DNA of 64,000 nt from Ectopseudomonas guguanensis (GTDB lineage: Bacteria > Pseudomonadota > Gammaproteobacteria > Pseudomonadales > Pseudomonadaceae). The notes beneath the pieces were generated by a model. That model did no database searches, was not told where the DNA came from, and saw nothing but the letters and a program-made list of their open reading frames with translations. This document shows, one piece after another, positions 43,143-51,337 of the stretch (position 1 is its first letter; every line of letters starts with the position of its first letter). The stretch spans positions 1-64,000 of the forward strand of contig NZ_FNJJ01000018.1 in assembly GCF_900104265.1 (NCBI RefSeq). The letters are read 5' to 3'. Both the position numbers and the translations under genes were made by a program.

Positions 43143-43161
43143 CAGCGCCCGGAGGGCTCGT

Positions 43162-44433
43162 ATGAGTTATGTGATCGACCGGCGCCTGAATGGCAAGAAC
43201 AAGAGCACGGTGAATCGCCAGCGCTTTCTGCGGCGTTACCGTGAACACATCAAGAAGGCGGTGGAGGAAGCCGTCAGCCGGCGCTCCATCACCGACATGG
43301 AGCACGGCGAACAGATCAGCATTCCCGGCCGCGATATCGACGAGCCGGTGCTGCACCATGGCCGTGGCGGCAAGCAGACCATCGTCCACCCCGGCAACAA
43401 GGAATTCACTACCGGCGAACGCATTCCACGCCCGCAAGGCGGTGGCGGCGGGCGAGGCAGCGGCAAGGCGAGCAACTCCGGCGAAGGCATGGACGAGTTC
43501 GTTTTTCAGATCACCCAGGAGGAATTTCTCGACTTCATGTTCGAGGACCTGGAGTTGCCCAACCTGGTCAAGCGCCACCTCACCGGAGCCGACACTTTCA
43601 AGACCGTGCGCGCGGGCATCAGCAACGAAGGCAACCCCTCACGCATCAATATCGTACGCACCCTGCGCTCGGCCCATGCGCGGCGCATCGCCCTGTCCGG
43701 CTCCAGCCGCACCAAACTGCGTGAAGCCAAGGCCGAGCTGGAACGCCTGCGGCGTGAGGAGCCGGACAATTTCGGCGATATCCAGGCCATTCAGGAGGAA
43801 ATCGAACGGCTCAGCGCACGTATCCATCGCGTGCCCTTCCTCGATACCTTCGACCTCAAGTACAACCTGCTGACCAAGCAGCCCAACCCCAGCTCCAAGG
43901 CGGTGATGTTCTGCCTGATGGACGTGTCCGGCTCCATGACCCAGGCCACCAAGGACGTCGCCAAGCGTTTCTTCATCCTCCTGTACCTGTTCCTCAAGCG
44001 TAACTACGACAAGATCGACGTGGTGTTCATCCGCCACCACACCAGCGCCAAGGAAGTGGACGAAGAGGAATTCTTCTACTCTCGCGAAACAGGCGGCACC
44101 ATCGTTTCCAGCGCGTTGAAGCTGATGCAGGAAGTCATGGCCGAGCGCTATCCGATCAACGAATGGAACATCTATGCCGCCCAGGCGTCGGACGGCGACA
44201 ACTGGAACGACGACTCTCCGGTGTGCCGGGATATATTGATCAACCAGATCATGCCGTTCGTGCAGTACTTCACCTACGTCGAGATCACCCCACGCGAGCA
44301 CCAGGCGCTGTGGTTCGAGTACGAACAGGTAGCCGAAGCCTTCGCCGACAGCTTCGCCCAGCAGCAACTGGTGTCCGCCGCGGACATCTACCCGGTGTTC
44401 CGCGAACTGTTCCAGCGTCGCCTGGTGAGTTGA
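43162..44433 (+). CDS. yeaH: YeaH/YhbH family protein (DUF444) with VWA domain
   Basis: A 423-residue partner of PrkA. The N-terminus MSYVIDRRLNGKNKSTVNRQ and the basic Gly-rich segment are typical, and the C-terminal half is a von Willebrand A fold with MIDAS motif DVSGS in FCLMDVSGSM. The start follows a GGAGGG site. SpoVR starts 10 bases after its stop. Confidence 0.93.
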   Translation: MSYVIDRRLNGKNKSTVNRQRFLRRYREHIKKAVEEAVSRRSITDMEHGEQISIPGRDIDEPVLHHGRGGKQTIVHPGNKEFTTGERIPRPQGGGGGRGSGKASNSGEGMDEFVFQITQEEFLDFMFEDLELPNLVKRHLTGADTFKTVRAGISNEGNPSRINIVRTLRSAHARRIALSGSSRTKLREAKAELERLRREEPDNFGDIQAIQEEIERLSARIHRVPFLDTFDLKYNLLTKQPNPSSKAVMFCLMDVSGSMTQATKDVAKRFFILLYLFLKRNYDKIDVVFIRHHTSAKEVDEEEFFYSRETGGTIVSSALKLMQEVMAERYPINEWNIYAAQASDGDNWNDDSPVCRDILINQIMPFVQYFTYVEITPREHQALWFEYEQVAEAFADSFAQQQLVSAADIYPVFRELFQRRLVS

Positions 44434-44443
44434 GGGCCAAGCC

Positions 44444-46009
44444 ATGAATGCCAGTACGAGAAAGCGCGAGCCGATCTCCACCGGTTCGGAATGGACCTTC
44501 GATCTGATCCGCCAATACGACAAGGAAATCGCGCGCATCGCCGAACGCTATGCGCTGGATACCTACCCGAACCAGATCGAAGTGATCACCGCCGAGCAGA
44601 TGATGGATGCCTACGCCTCGGTCGGCATGCCGCTGGGCTATCACCACTGGTCCTACGGCAAGCACTTCCTCGCCACCGAAAAAGGCTACAAGCGCGGTCA
44701 GATGGGCCTGGCCTACGAGATAGTGATCAATTCCGACCCGTGCATCGCCTACCTGATGGAGGAAAACACCATCTGCATGCAGGCCCTGGTGATCGCCCAC
44801 GCCTGCTACGGCCACAACAGCTTCTTCAAGGGCAACTACCTGTTCCGCACCTGGACCGACGCCAGCTCGATCATCGACTACCTGGTGTTCGCCAAGCAGT
44901 ACATCATGCAGTGCGAAGAGCGCCATGGCATCGATGCCGTGGAGGAGCTGCTCGATTCCTGCCATGCGCTGATGAACTATGGTGTCGACCGCTACAAACG
45001 CCCCTACCCCATCTCCGCCGAAGAGGAGCGACGGCGGCAGAAGGACCGCGAGGAACACCTGCAGAAGCAGATCAACGACCTGTGGCGCACCATTCCCAGA
45101 AACGCGGACAAGGGCGGCGGCAAGGACAGCAAGCGCTTCCCCGCCGAACCTCAGGAAAACATCCTCTACTTCCTGGAAAAACACGCGCCCCTGCTGGAGC
45201 CCTGGCAGCGCGAGGTGATCCGCATCGTGCGCAAGATCGCCCAGTACTTCTACCCGCAGCGCCAGACCCAGGTGATGAACGAAGGCTGGGCCACCTTCTG
45301 GCACTACACCCTGATGAACGACCTGTACGACGAGGGTCTGGTTACCGACGGCTTCATGATGGAGTTCCTGCAGTCGCATACCAGCGTGGTCTACCAGCCG
45401 CCGTTCGACAGCCCTTACTACAGCGGCATCAACCCCTACGCCCTGGGTTTCGCCATGTACCGCGACATTCGCCGTATCTGCGAAAACCCTACCGAAGAGG
45501 ACAAGCGCTGGTTCCCCGACATCGCCGGCAGCGACTGGCTGACCACCCTCAAGTTCGCCATGACCAGCTTCAAGGACGAGAGCTTCATCCTGCAGTTCCT
45601 CTCGCCCAAGGTGATTCGCGACTTCAAGCTGTTCGGCATCCTCGATGACGACCAGAAGGACGAGCTGCTGGTGCCGGCCATCCATGACGAGCCCGGCTAC
45701 CGCACCATCCGCGAGCTGCTGGCAGCGCAGTACAACCTGGGCAATCGCGAACCCAACGTGCAGATCTGGAACATCGACCGCCGCGGCGACCGCTCGCTGA
45801 CCCTGCGCCACCAGCAGCACGACCGCAAACCACTGGGCGACTCCACCGGCGAAGTGCTCAAGCACCTGCACCGGCTATGGGGCTTCGACATCCACCTGGA
45901 GGTGTGTCAGGGCGACCAGCTGATCACCACGCAGCACGTGCCGCCACGGGGCAGCGCGGAAGGAGAAGGCGACTACCCGCGGCTGGATCTGATCATTCCA
46001 CCCATTTGA
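44444..46009 (+). CDS. SpoVR family protein (YcgB)
   Basis: A 521-residue protein of the SpoVR family, first known from B. subtilis cortex formation and linked in proteobacteria to stationary-phase fitness with PrkA and YeaH. Conserved blocks are visible: HHWSYGKHF, AHACYGHNSFFKGNYLF, MNEGWATFWHYTLM. The His/Glu pattern (HACYGH, NEGWATFWH) could bind metal. Third gene of the prkA operon. Confidence 0.94.
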   Translation: MNASTRKREPISTGSEWTFDLIRQYDKEIARIAERYALDTYPNQIEVITAEQMMDAYASVGMPLGYHHWSYGKHFLATEKGYKRGQMGLAYEIVINSDPCIAYLMEENTICMQALVIAHACYGHNSFFKGNYLFRTWTDASSIIDYLVFAKQYIMQCEERHGIDAVEELLDSCHALMNYGVDRYKRPYPISAEEERRRQKDREEHLQKQINDLWRTIPRNADKGGGKDSKRFPAEPQENILYFLEKHAPLLEPWQREVIRIVRKIAQYFYPQRQTQVMNEGWATFWHYTLMNDLYDEGLVTDGFMMEFLQSHTSVVYQPPFDSPYYSGINPYALGFAMYRDIRRICENPTEEDKRWFPDIAGSDWLTTLKFAMTSFKDESFILQFLSPKVIRDFKLFGILDDDQKDELLVPAIHDEPGYRTIRELLAAQYNLGNREPNVQIWNIDRRGDRSLTLRHQQHDRKPLGDSTGEVLKHLHRLWGFDIHLEVCQGDQLITTQHVPPRGSAEGEGDYPRLDLIIPPI

Positions 46010-46070
46010 TCGGTTGCCGGCCGTGGCCCTGCCCCTCAGCATCGCAGGCAGACTCCGCGAGACGCCGTGC

Positions 46071-46583
46071 ATGCGCCTATTTCTCGTCATTCTGCTATGC
46101 CTGGGCCTGGCCACCTGCTCCAGCCATGTGCCCCAGGCGCGCATCCTCAGCCCTGCCGATGCCTCGCTGGCCGGGCGTCATGGCTTCGAACTGATCGACC
46201 CGCAGGCCAGCCTGGAGGGCGAAGCGCCCTTCCCCGAACGCTATCGCCAGTTACCGCACCTGTTGCGCCACGGGCTGTCCACCCGCGGTTATCACGAAAG
46301 CCAGCAGCCACAGCTGCGCGTCTATTACTGGCTGGCCGTGCAGGACGGCCCGCTGCTGTTCAAGGTCGACACGCCGCCGCCCGACCCGCTCGGCCCCTAC
46401 CAGGCCATCCATCGCTTGCGTGACGAGACCGGCACCCTGCGCCTGCGCCTGACCGACCTCGACCAGCGCATCCTCTGGGAGGGCGTGATCAGCACCGGTC
46501 TGAGCCCTGCGCGCGACAGTGCCGAGCTGCTGGAGCGCGCCGTGCAAGTGCTGACCGATCAGATCCCGCAAGCCACACCGTAG
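46071..46583 (+). CDS. predicted lipoprotein, DUF4136-like
   Basis: A 170-residue protein with a lipobox (LGLATC, lipid Cys at about residue 16, followed by Ser-Ser). The start was placed at MRLFLVILLCLG; the longer frame lacks a signal. The body (YHESQQPQLRVYYWLAVQDG) resembles DUF4136-type envelope lipoproteins. Its TAG stop is supplied by the downstream repeat. Function unknown. Confidence 0.72.
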   Translation: MRLFLVILLCLGLATCSSHVPQARILSPADASLAGRHGFELIDPQASLEGEAPFPERYRQLPHLLRHGLSTRGYHESQQPQLRVYYWLAVQDGPLLFKVDTPPPDPLGPYQAIHRLRDETGTLRLRLTDLDQRILWEGVISTGLSPARDSAELLERAVQVLTDQIPQATP

Positions 46584-46638
46584 CCCGGATGCAATCCGGG
46601 GATATCCGCGCGAACGTCCCGGATTGCATCCGGGCTAC
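46580..46638. repeat. REP-type element of the TAGCCCGGATGCAATCCGGG family
   Basis: Inverted arms GTAGCCCGGATGCAATCCGG and CCGGATTGCATCCGGGCTAC with an 18-base spacer. The first arm begins inside the lipoprotein stop codon (TAG). Confidence 0.9.
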
Positions 46639-46713
46639 CTCCCTGGCGACGCCGTAGCACGACGCAGCCTTGCGCGATCTTCGGTATCCTCTGCGCTCAG
46701 CGGAGGAACACAC

Positions 46714-47943
46714 ATGCAGATTTACAAAGTCGGCGGGGCAGTGCGTGATCGCCTGCTCGGCCGTCCCGTCACCGAGAACGACTGGGTCGTGGTCGGCGCC
46801 AGCGCAGAGCAGATGCTGGAGCTCGGTTATCGCCCGGTGGGCGCCGATTTTCCGGTGTTCCTGCACCCGCAGACCGGTGAGGAATACGCCCTGGCGCGCA
46901 CCGAGCGCAAGAGTGGCCGCGGCTATGGCGGTTTCACCTTTCATGCCAGCCCGGACGTCACGCTGGAGGACGACCTGATCCGCCGCGACCTCAGCGTCAA
47001 CGCCATGGCCGAGGACGCCGCAGGGAATGTGATCGACCCCTATGGCGGCCTGCAGGACCTCCAGGCACGCGTCCTGCGACACGTGTCCCCGGCCTTCGCC
47101 GAGGACCCGCTGCGCGTACTGCGTGTCGCCCGCTTCGCGGCGCGCTATGCCCCGCTCGATTTCAGCGTCGCGCCAGAAACGCTTGAGCTGATGCGCCAAC
47201 TGGCCGACTCCGGCGAGCTCAGCCACCTCACAGCCGAGCGCAGCTGGAAGGAAATCTCCCGCGCGCTGATGGAGCCGCGCCCGGATGTGTTCATCCAGGT
47301 GCTGCGCGATTGCGGCGCGCTGGCGGCGCTGCTACCGGAAGTGGACAAGCTGTTCGGCGTGCCGCAACCGCAGGCGCACCACCCTGAGATCGATACCGGC
47401 GTGCACGTGCTGGGCGTGCTGCGCCAGTGCGCGGAGCACGAGCAGCCGCTCAACGTACGCTGGGCCTGCCTGCTGCACGATGTCGGCAAGGGCCTGACGC
47501 CGGAGGCTGAGTGGCCGCGCCATATCGCCCATGAACACAAGGGGCTGCGCCTGATCCAGGCGATCAACGAACGCTGCAAGGCGCCGCGCGACTGCGCCGA
47601 GCTGGCGTTGCTGGTGGGCGAATTCCATACCCATGGCCACCGCGCACTGGAATTGCGCCCGTCGACGCTGCTGGAGTTGCTGCAACGCTTCGACGTGTTC
47701 CGCCGCCCGCAACGCTTCGCCGAGTTCGTCGCCGCCTGCGAGATGGATGCGCGTGGTCGTAAGGGCCTGGAGCAGCGCCAGTACCCACAGGCCGCCTACC
47801 TGCTCGGCGCCGCCGAGGCCGCACGGCAGGTGGCGGTCAAACCGCTACTGGAGAAGGGCTTCAAGGGTGCGGAGCTGGGCGAAGCGCTCAACCGCGAGCG
47901 CCTGCAGGCACTCAAGGCCTACAGACAGCAGCACGCCTCGTAG
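46714..47943 (+). CDS. cca: multifunctional CCA-adding tRNA nucleotidyltransferase
   Basis: Adds or repairs the 3' CCA of tRNAs without a template. It has 409 residues with GGAVRD at 7-12, the metal motif around residues 21-23 (here Glu-Asn-Asp instead of Asp-x-Asp), RRDLSVNAMA, and a C-terminal HD phosphatase domain (LLHDVGKGL), as in E. coli. A strong CGGAGG site precedes the ATG. Its TAG stop overlaps the start of a downstream REP element. Confidence 0.95.
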   Translation: MQIYKVGGAVRDRLLGRPVTENDWVVVGASAEQMLELGYRPVGADFPVFLHPQTGEEYALARTERKSGRGYGGFTFHASPDVTLEDDLIRRDLSVNAMAEDAAGNVIDPYGGLQDLQARVLRHVSPAFAEDPLRVLRVARFAARYAPLDFSVAPETLELMRQLADSGELSHLTAERSWKEISRALMEPRPDVFIQVLRDCGALAALLPEVDKLFGVPQPQAHHPEIDTGVHVLGVLRQCAEHEQPLNVRWACLLHDVGKGLTPEAEWPRHIAHEHKGLRLIQAINERCKAPRDCAELALLVGEFHTHGHRALELRPSTLLELLQRFDVFRRPQRFAEFVAACEMDARGRKGLEQRQYPQAAYLLGAAEAARQVAVKPLLEKGFKGAELGEALNRERLQALKAYRQQHAS

Positions 47944-48025
47944 GAGCGGCTGGGCGGCATTCCGTTTCAGCCGCGATCATCACAGCTCCGCGGCCCGCCT
48001 TTTCGCGGATGAATCCGCTCCTACA
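47940..48025. repeat. REP-type doublet (GTAGGAGCGG family) after cca
   Basis: GTAGGAGCGGCTGGGCGG and CGCGGATGAATCCGCTCCTAC arms in inverted orientation; the first TAG is also the cca stop codon. Imperfect left arm. Confidence 0.8.
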
Positions 48026-48049
48026 GGTCGAGCACCTGCAACAGTCCAC

Positions 48050-48154
48050 GTAGCCCGGATGCAATCCGGGAGACAGGTGCTGCCGATGCCCCGGATTGCA
48101 TCCGGGCTACGAAGAGCGCGCTGAGGCCAGCCCCCCGGATTGCATCCGGGCTAC
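48050..48154. repeat. three-arm REP cluster of the TAGCCCGG family
   Basis: Arm 1 GTAGCCCGGATGCAATCCGG (48050), arm 2 inverted (ending 48110) and arm 3 a second inverted copy (about 48135-48154). Arm 3 ends in CTAC whose complement provides the TAG stop of folK on the minus strand. Confidence 0.9.
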
Positions 48155-48678
48155 GCAGAGACCAGCAACTCGGCCGGGGTCAACTCGGCGCCGCGCCACT
48201 GGAAGGCGGCTGGCCATAGCTGCTGATCGATCTGCGCCGACGCCCACAGCTCGGCGAACGAGCGACCATCGACCGGGTGGCACACTTGTGGCGCGAGCAA
48301 AGCCAGCGGCCAGAGTACAAAGGCATTTTTGAGGATTTCCGCGCGCGGCAGGATCAGGCCGTTGAAGTTGCCGACCTGCTCGCCATACAGCAGCACATCG
48401 ATATCCAGAGGCAAACCCTTGCGCTCCGGTGCGTAGCGGCCGTTATCGGCCTCGATGAACTTGAGCCGGCGATCCAGCTCCGGCAAAGGCAGATCGGTTT
48501 CGCCCACCACCACCAGATTGAAGAAGTTGCCGCTCTTGATGCCCACCGCATGGCTTTCGAAGACCGGCGAGCAGCGCATATCGCCGAGCAACCCGGCCAG
48601 TGCATCGAGCCCGGCGACAAGATGAGTCTCGCGCTCGATATTGCTGCCGAGGCCGAGATAGACCCGAGTCAGAGGCAT
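48151..48678 (-). CDS. folK: 2-amino-4-hydroxy-6-hydroxymethyldihydropteridine pyrophosphokinase
   Basis: HPPK of folate synthesis, ATP:HMDP pyrophosphokinase. It has 175 residues with the N-terminal VYLGLGSNIERE and the ERKGLPLDIDVLLYG block. Its start overlaps the folB stop by 10 bases. It ends in the REP-derived TAG. Confidence 0.93.
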   Translation of the reverse strand: MPLTRVYLGLGSNIERETHLVAGLDALAGLLGDMRCSPVFESHAVGIKSGNFFNLVVVGETDLPLPELDRRLKFIEADNGRYAPERKGLPLDIDVLLYGEQVGNFNGLILPRAEILKNAFVLWPLALLAPQVCHPVDGRSFAELWASAQIDQQLWPAAFQWRGAELTPAELLVSA

Positions 48679-49025
48679 CCGCGCTCGATCTCCACACCCA
48701 CGCCGCCACGTGCGGCCGGTACTGCGCCGGGCTTGGTCAGCTTCAGGCGAATCCAGGGAATGCTGAATTCTTCCATCAGGGTCTGCACCAGACGCTCGGC
48801 GAAGGTCTCGACCAGAATGAACTGCGACTCGGCGGCAAAGGCCTGGATACGCGTGGACACGCTGGCATAGTCGAGTGCCAGCTCGAGGTCGTCACCGGCT
48901 GCGGCCGGGCGGTTGTCCCAGGCCATCTGCAGGTCCAGGCGCAGGCACTGGCGAATATCGCGCTCCCAATCGTAGGCGCCGATCACCGTGTCGACTTCCA
49001 GCCCCTCGATAAATACTCTGTCCAC
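48669..49025 (-). CDS. folB: dihydroneopterin aldolase
   Basis: Cleaves dihydroneopterin to 6-hydroxymethyldihydropterin. It has 118 residues with the active-site segments DRVFIEGLEVDTVIGAYDWE, the conserved Glu in VETFAERL, and KLTKPGAV with the catalytic lysine. The start is a GTG preceded by a GGAGAG site; the longer frame starts in noncoding sequence. Translated with folK. Confidence 0.92.
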   Translation of the reverse strand: MDRVFIEGLEVDTVIGAYDWERDIRQCLRLDLQMAWDNRPAAAGDDLELALDYASVSTRIQAFAAESQFILVETFAERLVQTLMEEFSIPWIRLKLTKPGAVPAARGGVGVEIERGCL

Positions 49026-49099
49026 CGCACTCTCCGCGCCACGACAAGGGCGCTGCACCTCGTTAGAATCGGGCCACCCCATGCCCTGGAATGGCCACC

Positions 49100-49669
49100 A
49101 TGTTCTGGCTTCTGGCAGTCCTTGCCTACCTGCTCGGTTCGTTGTCCTTCGCCATCCTGCTCAGCCGACTCGCTGGCGGGCCGGACCCGCGTGCCAGCGG
49201 CTCGGGCAACCCTGGCGCCACCAACATGCTGCGCGTGGCAGGCAAGAAACTGGCCGTCATGACGCTGATCGGCGACCTGCTCAAGGGCCTGCTGCCGATC
49301 CTCATCGCCAAGCTGCTCGGCCTCAGCCTGCATCAGCAGGCCTGGGTCGGCCTGGCAGCGGTGATCGGCCACCTCTACCCGCTGTACTTCCGTTTTCGCG
49401 GCGGCAAGGGCGTCGCCACTGCCGCCGGCATGCTGCTCGGCCTTTATCCACCGGCTGCCCTGCTCGCGCTGGCGGCCTGGGCGCTGGTATTCCTGCTGAC
49501 CCGCACCAGCTCGCTGGCCTCGCTGATCGCCACGCCGCTGACGCTACCGCTGCTGGCCTGGCAACAACCGGCGGCCCTGCTGCCGGCCTGCGTACTGACC
49601 GGGCTGATCGTGTGGCGCCACCGCAGCAACCTGCGCGATCTGTTCGCCGGACGCGAACGGCGTTTTTGA
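49100..49669 (+). CDS. plsY: glycerol-3-phosphate acyltransferase PlsY
   Basis: Integral membrane acyltransferase using acyl-phosphate to make lysophosphatidate. About 189 residues, five to seven helices, with signature segments SGNPGATNMLRVAGKK and GGKGVATAAGMLLG. Divergent from folB, with a 74-base gap. An alternative ATG lies three codons upstream. Confidence 0.94.
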   Translation: MFWLLAVLAYLLGSLSFAILLSRLAGGPDPRASGSGNPGATNMLRVAGKKLAVMTLIGDLLKGLLPILIAKLLGLSLHQQAWVGLAAVIGHLYPLYFRFRGGKGVATAAGMLLGLYPPAALLALAAWALVFLLTRTSSLASLIATPLTLPLLAWQQPAALLPACVLTGLIVWRHRSNLRDLFAGRERRF

Positions 49670-49685
49670 TTCGATAACAAAAACT

Positions 49686-49741
49686 GTAGGAGCGAGCTCT
49701 GCTCGCGAATTTTTCGGTTCGCGAGCAGAGCTCGCTCCTAC
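49686..49741. repeat. REP-type hairpin (GTAGGAGCGAGCTCTGCTCGCG family)
   Basis: Near-perfect palindrome of about 24-base arms with an 8-base loop between plsY and tsaD. Related in its outer TAGGAGCG to the other REP copies but with a different core. Confidence 0.9.
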
Positions 49742-49761
49742 GCGTAAATCCCTTGGGGCGC

Positions 49762-50787
49762 TCACAGCGCCGGCAGCGACTCCATCGGCCAGCGCGCCTG
49801 CACCTTGATCGCCAGATCTTCATGCTGCCCTGCCAGCAAACGCTGGCAACCGGCATAGGCGATCATCGCGCCGTTGTCGGTGCAGAAACGCGGACGCGCA
49901 TAGAACACCTTGCCCTTCATCTCGCCCAGCATACCTTCCAGATGCTCGCGCAGCGCCTTGTTGGCACTCACCCCGCCGGCGATCACCAGGCTCTTGAGCC
50001 CACTCTGCTTTAGCGCACGCTTGCACTTGATGGTCAGAGTCTCAACCACCGCCTGCTGGAAGGCCAGCGCGATGTCGCGACGGGCTTGGTCGAGGTCGTC
50101 GCCGTTGTCGCGGCATTGCTGCCAGGTATTCAGAGCGAAGGTCTTCAGGCCGCTGAAACTGAAATCCAGACCCGGCCGATCGGTCATCGGTCGCGGGAAG
50201 ACGAAGCGCCCCGGCGTGCCCTGCTCGGCCAGCTTGGCGATCTCCGGACCGCCGGGGTAATTCAGGCCCATCAGCTTGGCGGTCTTGTCGAAGGCCTCCC
50301 CGGCGGCATCGTCCAGCGACTCGCCGAGCAACTGGTACTGGCCGATGCCATCGACCCGCACCAGTTGGGTGTGGCCACCGGACACCAGCAAGGCGACGAA
50401 GGGAAAGGCCGGCGGCTGCTCTTCCAGCATCGGCGCCAGCAGGTGACCTTCCATATGGTGCACACCGACGGCCGGCACGCCCCAGGCGAATGCCAGCGCC
50501 TGCGCGCAGGAGGCGCCCACCAGCAGCGCCCCGACCAGGCCAGGGCCGGCCGTGTACGCCAGTGCATCGATATCGCTGGCCTGCTTGCCGGCTTCATCCA
50601 GCACCTGGCGAATCAGCGGCAACATGCGCTTGACGTGATCACGCGAGGCCAACTCGGGCACCACGCCGCCATACACACGGTGCAGGTCGATCTGGCTGAA
50701 CAGGGCGTCAGCCAGCAGGCCGCGCTCGCTGTCGTAGAGCGCGACGCCGGTTTCATCGCAGGAAGTTTCCAATCCCAGTACGAGCAT
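49762..50787 (-). CDS. tsaD: tRNA N6-threonylcarbamoyladenosine transferase TsaD
   Basis: Works with TsaB/E to form t6A37 in ANN-decoding tRNAs. A 341-residue ASKHA-fold protein with LGLETSCDETGVALYD and the metal-binding HHMEGH (H111, H115), PGLDFSFSGLKTF, and the C-terminal RFCTDNGAMIAYAG. Divergent from rpsU across a 203-base region. Confidence 0.96.
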   Translation of the reverse strand: MLVLGLETSCDETGVALYDSERGLLADALFSQIDLHRVYGGVVPELASRDHVKRMLPLIRQVLDEAGKQASDIDALAYTAGPGLVGALLVGASCAQALAFAWGVPAVGVHHMEGHLLAPMLEEQPPAFPFVALLVSGGHTQLVRVDGIGQYQLLGESLDDAAGEAFDKTAKLMGLNYPGGPEIAKLAEQGTPGRFVFPRPMTDRPGLDFSFSGLKTFALNTWQQCRDNGDDLDQARRDIALAFQQAVVETLTIKCKRALKQSGLKSLVIAGGVSANKALREHLEGMLGEMKGKVFYARPRFCTDNGAMIAYAGCQRLLAGQHEDLAIKVQARWPMESLPAL

Positions 50788-50990
50788 GGAGCTTGAACCT
50801 TGGTTTGCCGCGTGGAACAAAGGCGCGCATGATAAGCGCCGCCCGGCGGAGCGGCCAGCGCTTTTCGATCAGAGGGCTTTGCATTCCTCGGCCCGAGGCG
50901 GTAACATCCGCAACCCTTAAAAACCGACGCAACCCGAGCCATTTGCCGGGAACGCGTTCACCCCGGTAATTAAAGATAGGTACGACCTGG
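50788..50990. promoter_or_regulatory. divergent control region between tsaD and rpsU
   Basis: No gene is seen here. A TTGCCG box (about 50943) and a TAATTA box with about 18 bases between could be the rpsU promoter, matching its known strong expression, but the match is only moderate. Confidence 0.35.
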
Positions 50991-51206
50991 ATGCCAGCCG
51001 TCAAAGTTAAAGAGAACGAACCCTTCGACGTAGCCCTGCGTCGTTTCAAGCGCTCCTGCGAAAAAGCCGGTGTACTGGCTGAAGTCCGCAGCCGCGAATT
51101 CTACGAAAAGCCGACCGCTGAGCGTAAGCGCAAGGCCGCTGCCGCTGTTAAGCGTCACGCCAAGAAAGTGCAGCGCGAGCAGCGTCGCAGCGTCCGCCTG
51201 TACTAA
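50991..51206 (+). CDS. rpsU: 30S ribosomal protein bS21
   Basis: A 71-residue basic ribosomal protein (MPAVKVKENEPFDVALRRFK), starting the macromolecular synthesis operon. Very lysine/arginine-rich, as expected for a late 30S assembly protein needed for initiation. Confidence 0.97.
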   Translation: MPAVKVKENEPFDVALRRFKRSCEKAGVLAEVRSREFYEKPTAERKRKAAAAVKRHAKKVQREQRRSVRLY

Positions 51207-51225
51207 TCAGTACGCGTGATGCCCG

Positions 51226-51256
51226 AATGCCCGGCCTTGGTCGGGCATTGCTTTTT
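51226..51256 (+). terminator. intrinsic terminator between rpsU and dnaG
   Basis: Stem AATGCCCG / CGGGCATT with an 8-base loop followed by a T-tract. A partial terminator at this place is known in the enterobacterial operon and lets rpsU be made in excess. Confidence 0.8.
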
Positions 51257-51337
51257 CAGGAACTCCGCCTCACCTCAGGTGAACGGCGGAGTTTTCTGCT
51301 TTCTGAGTGCCCACGCGGGCGACTATGCTGAGCGTCT

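Noticed and set aside
46580..48154. Possible CRISPR array from repeated sequences
   Set aside because: The repeats are inverted palindromic REP arms with irregular spacing, not direct repeats with uniform spacers, and no cas gene is present.
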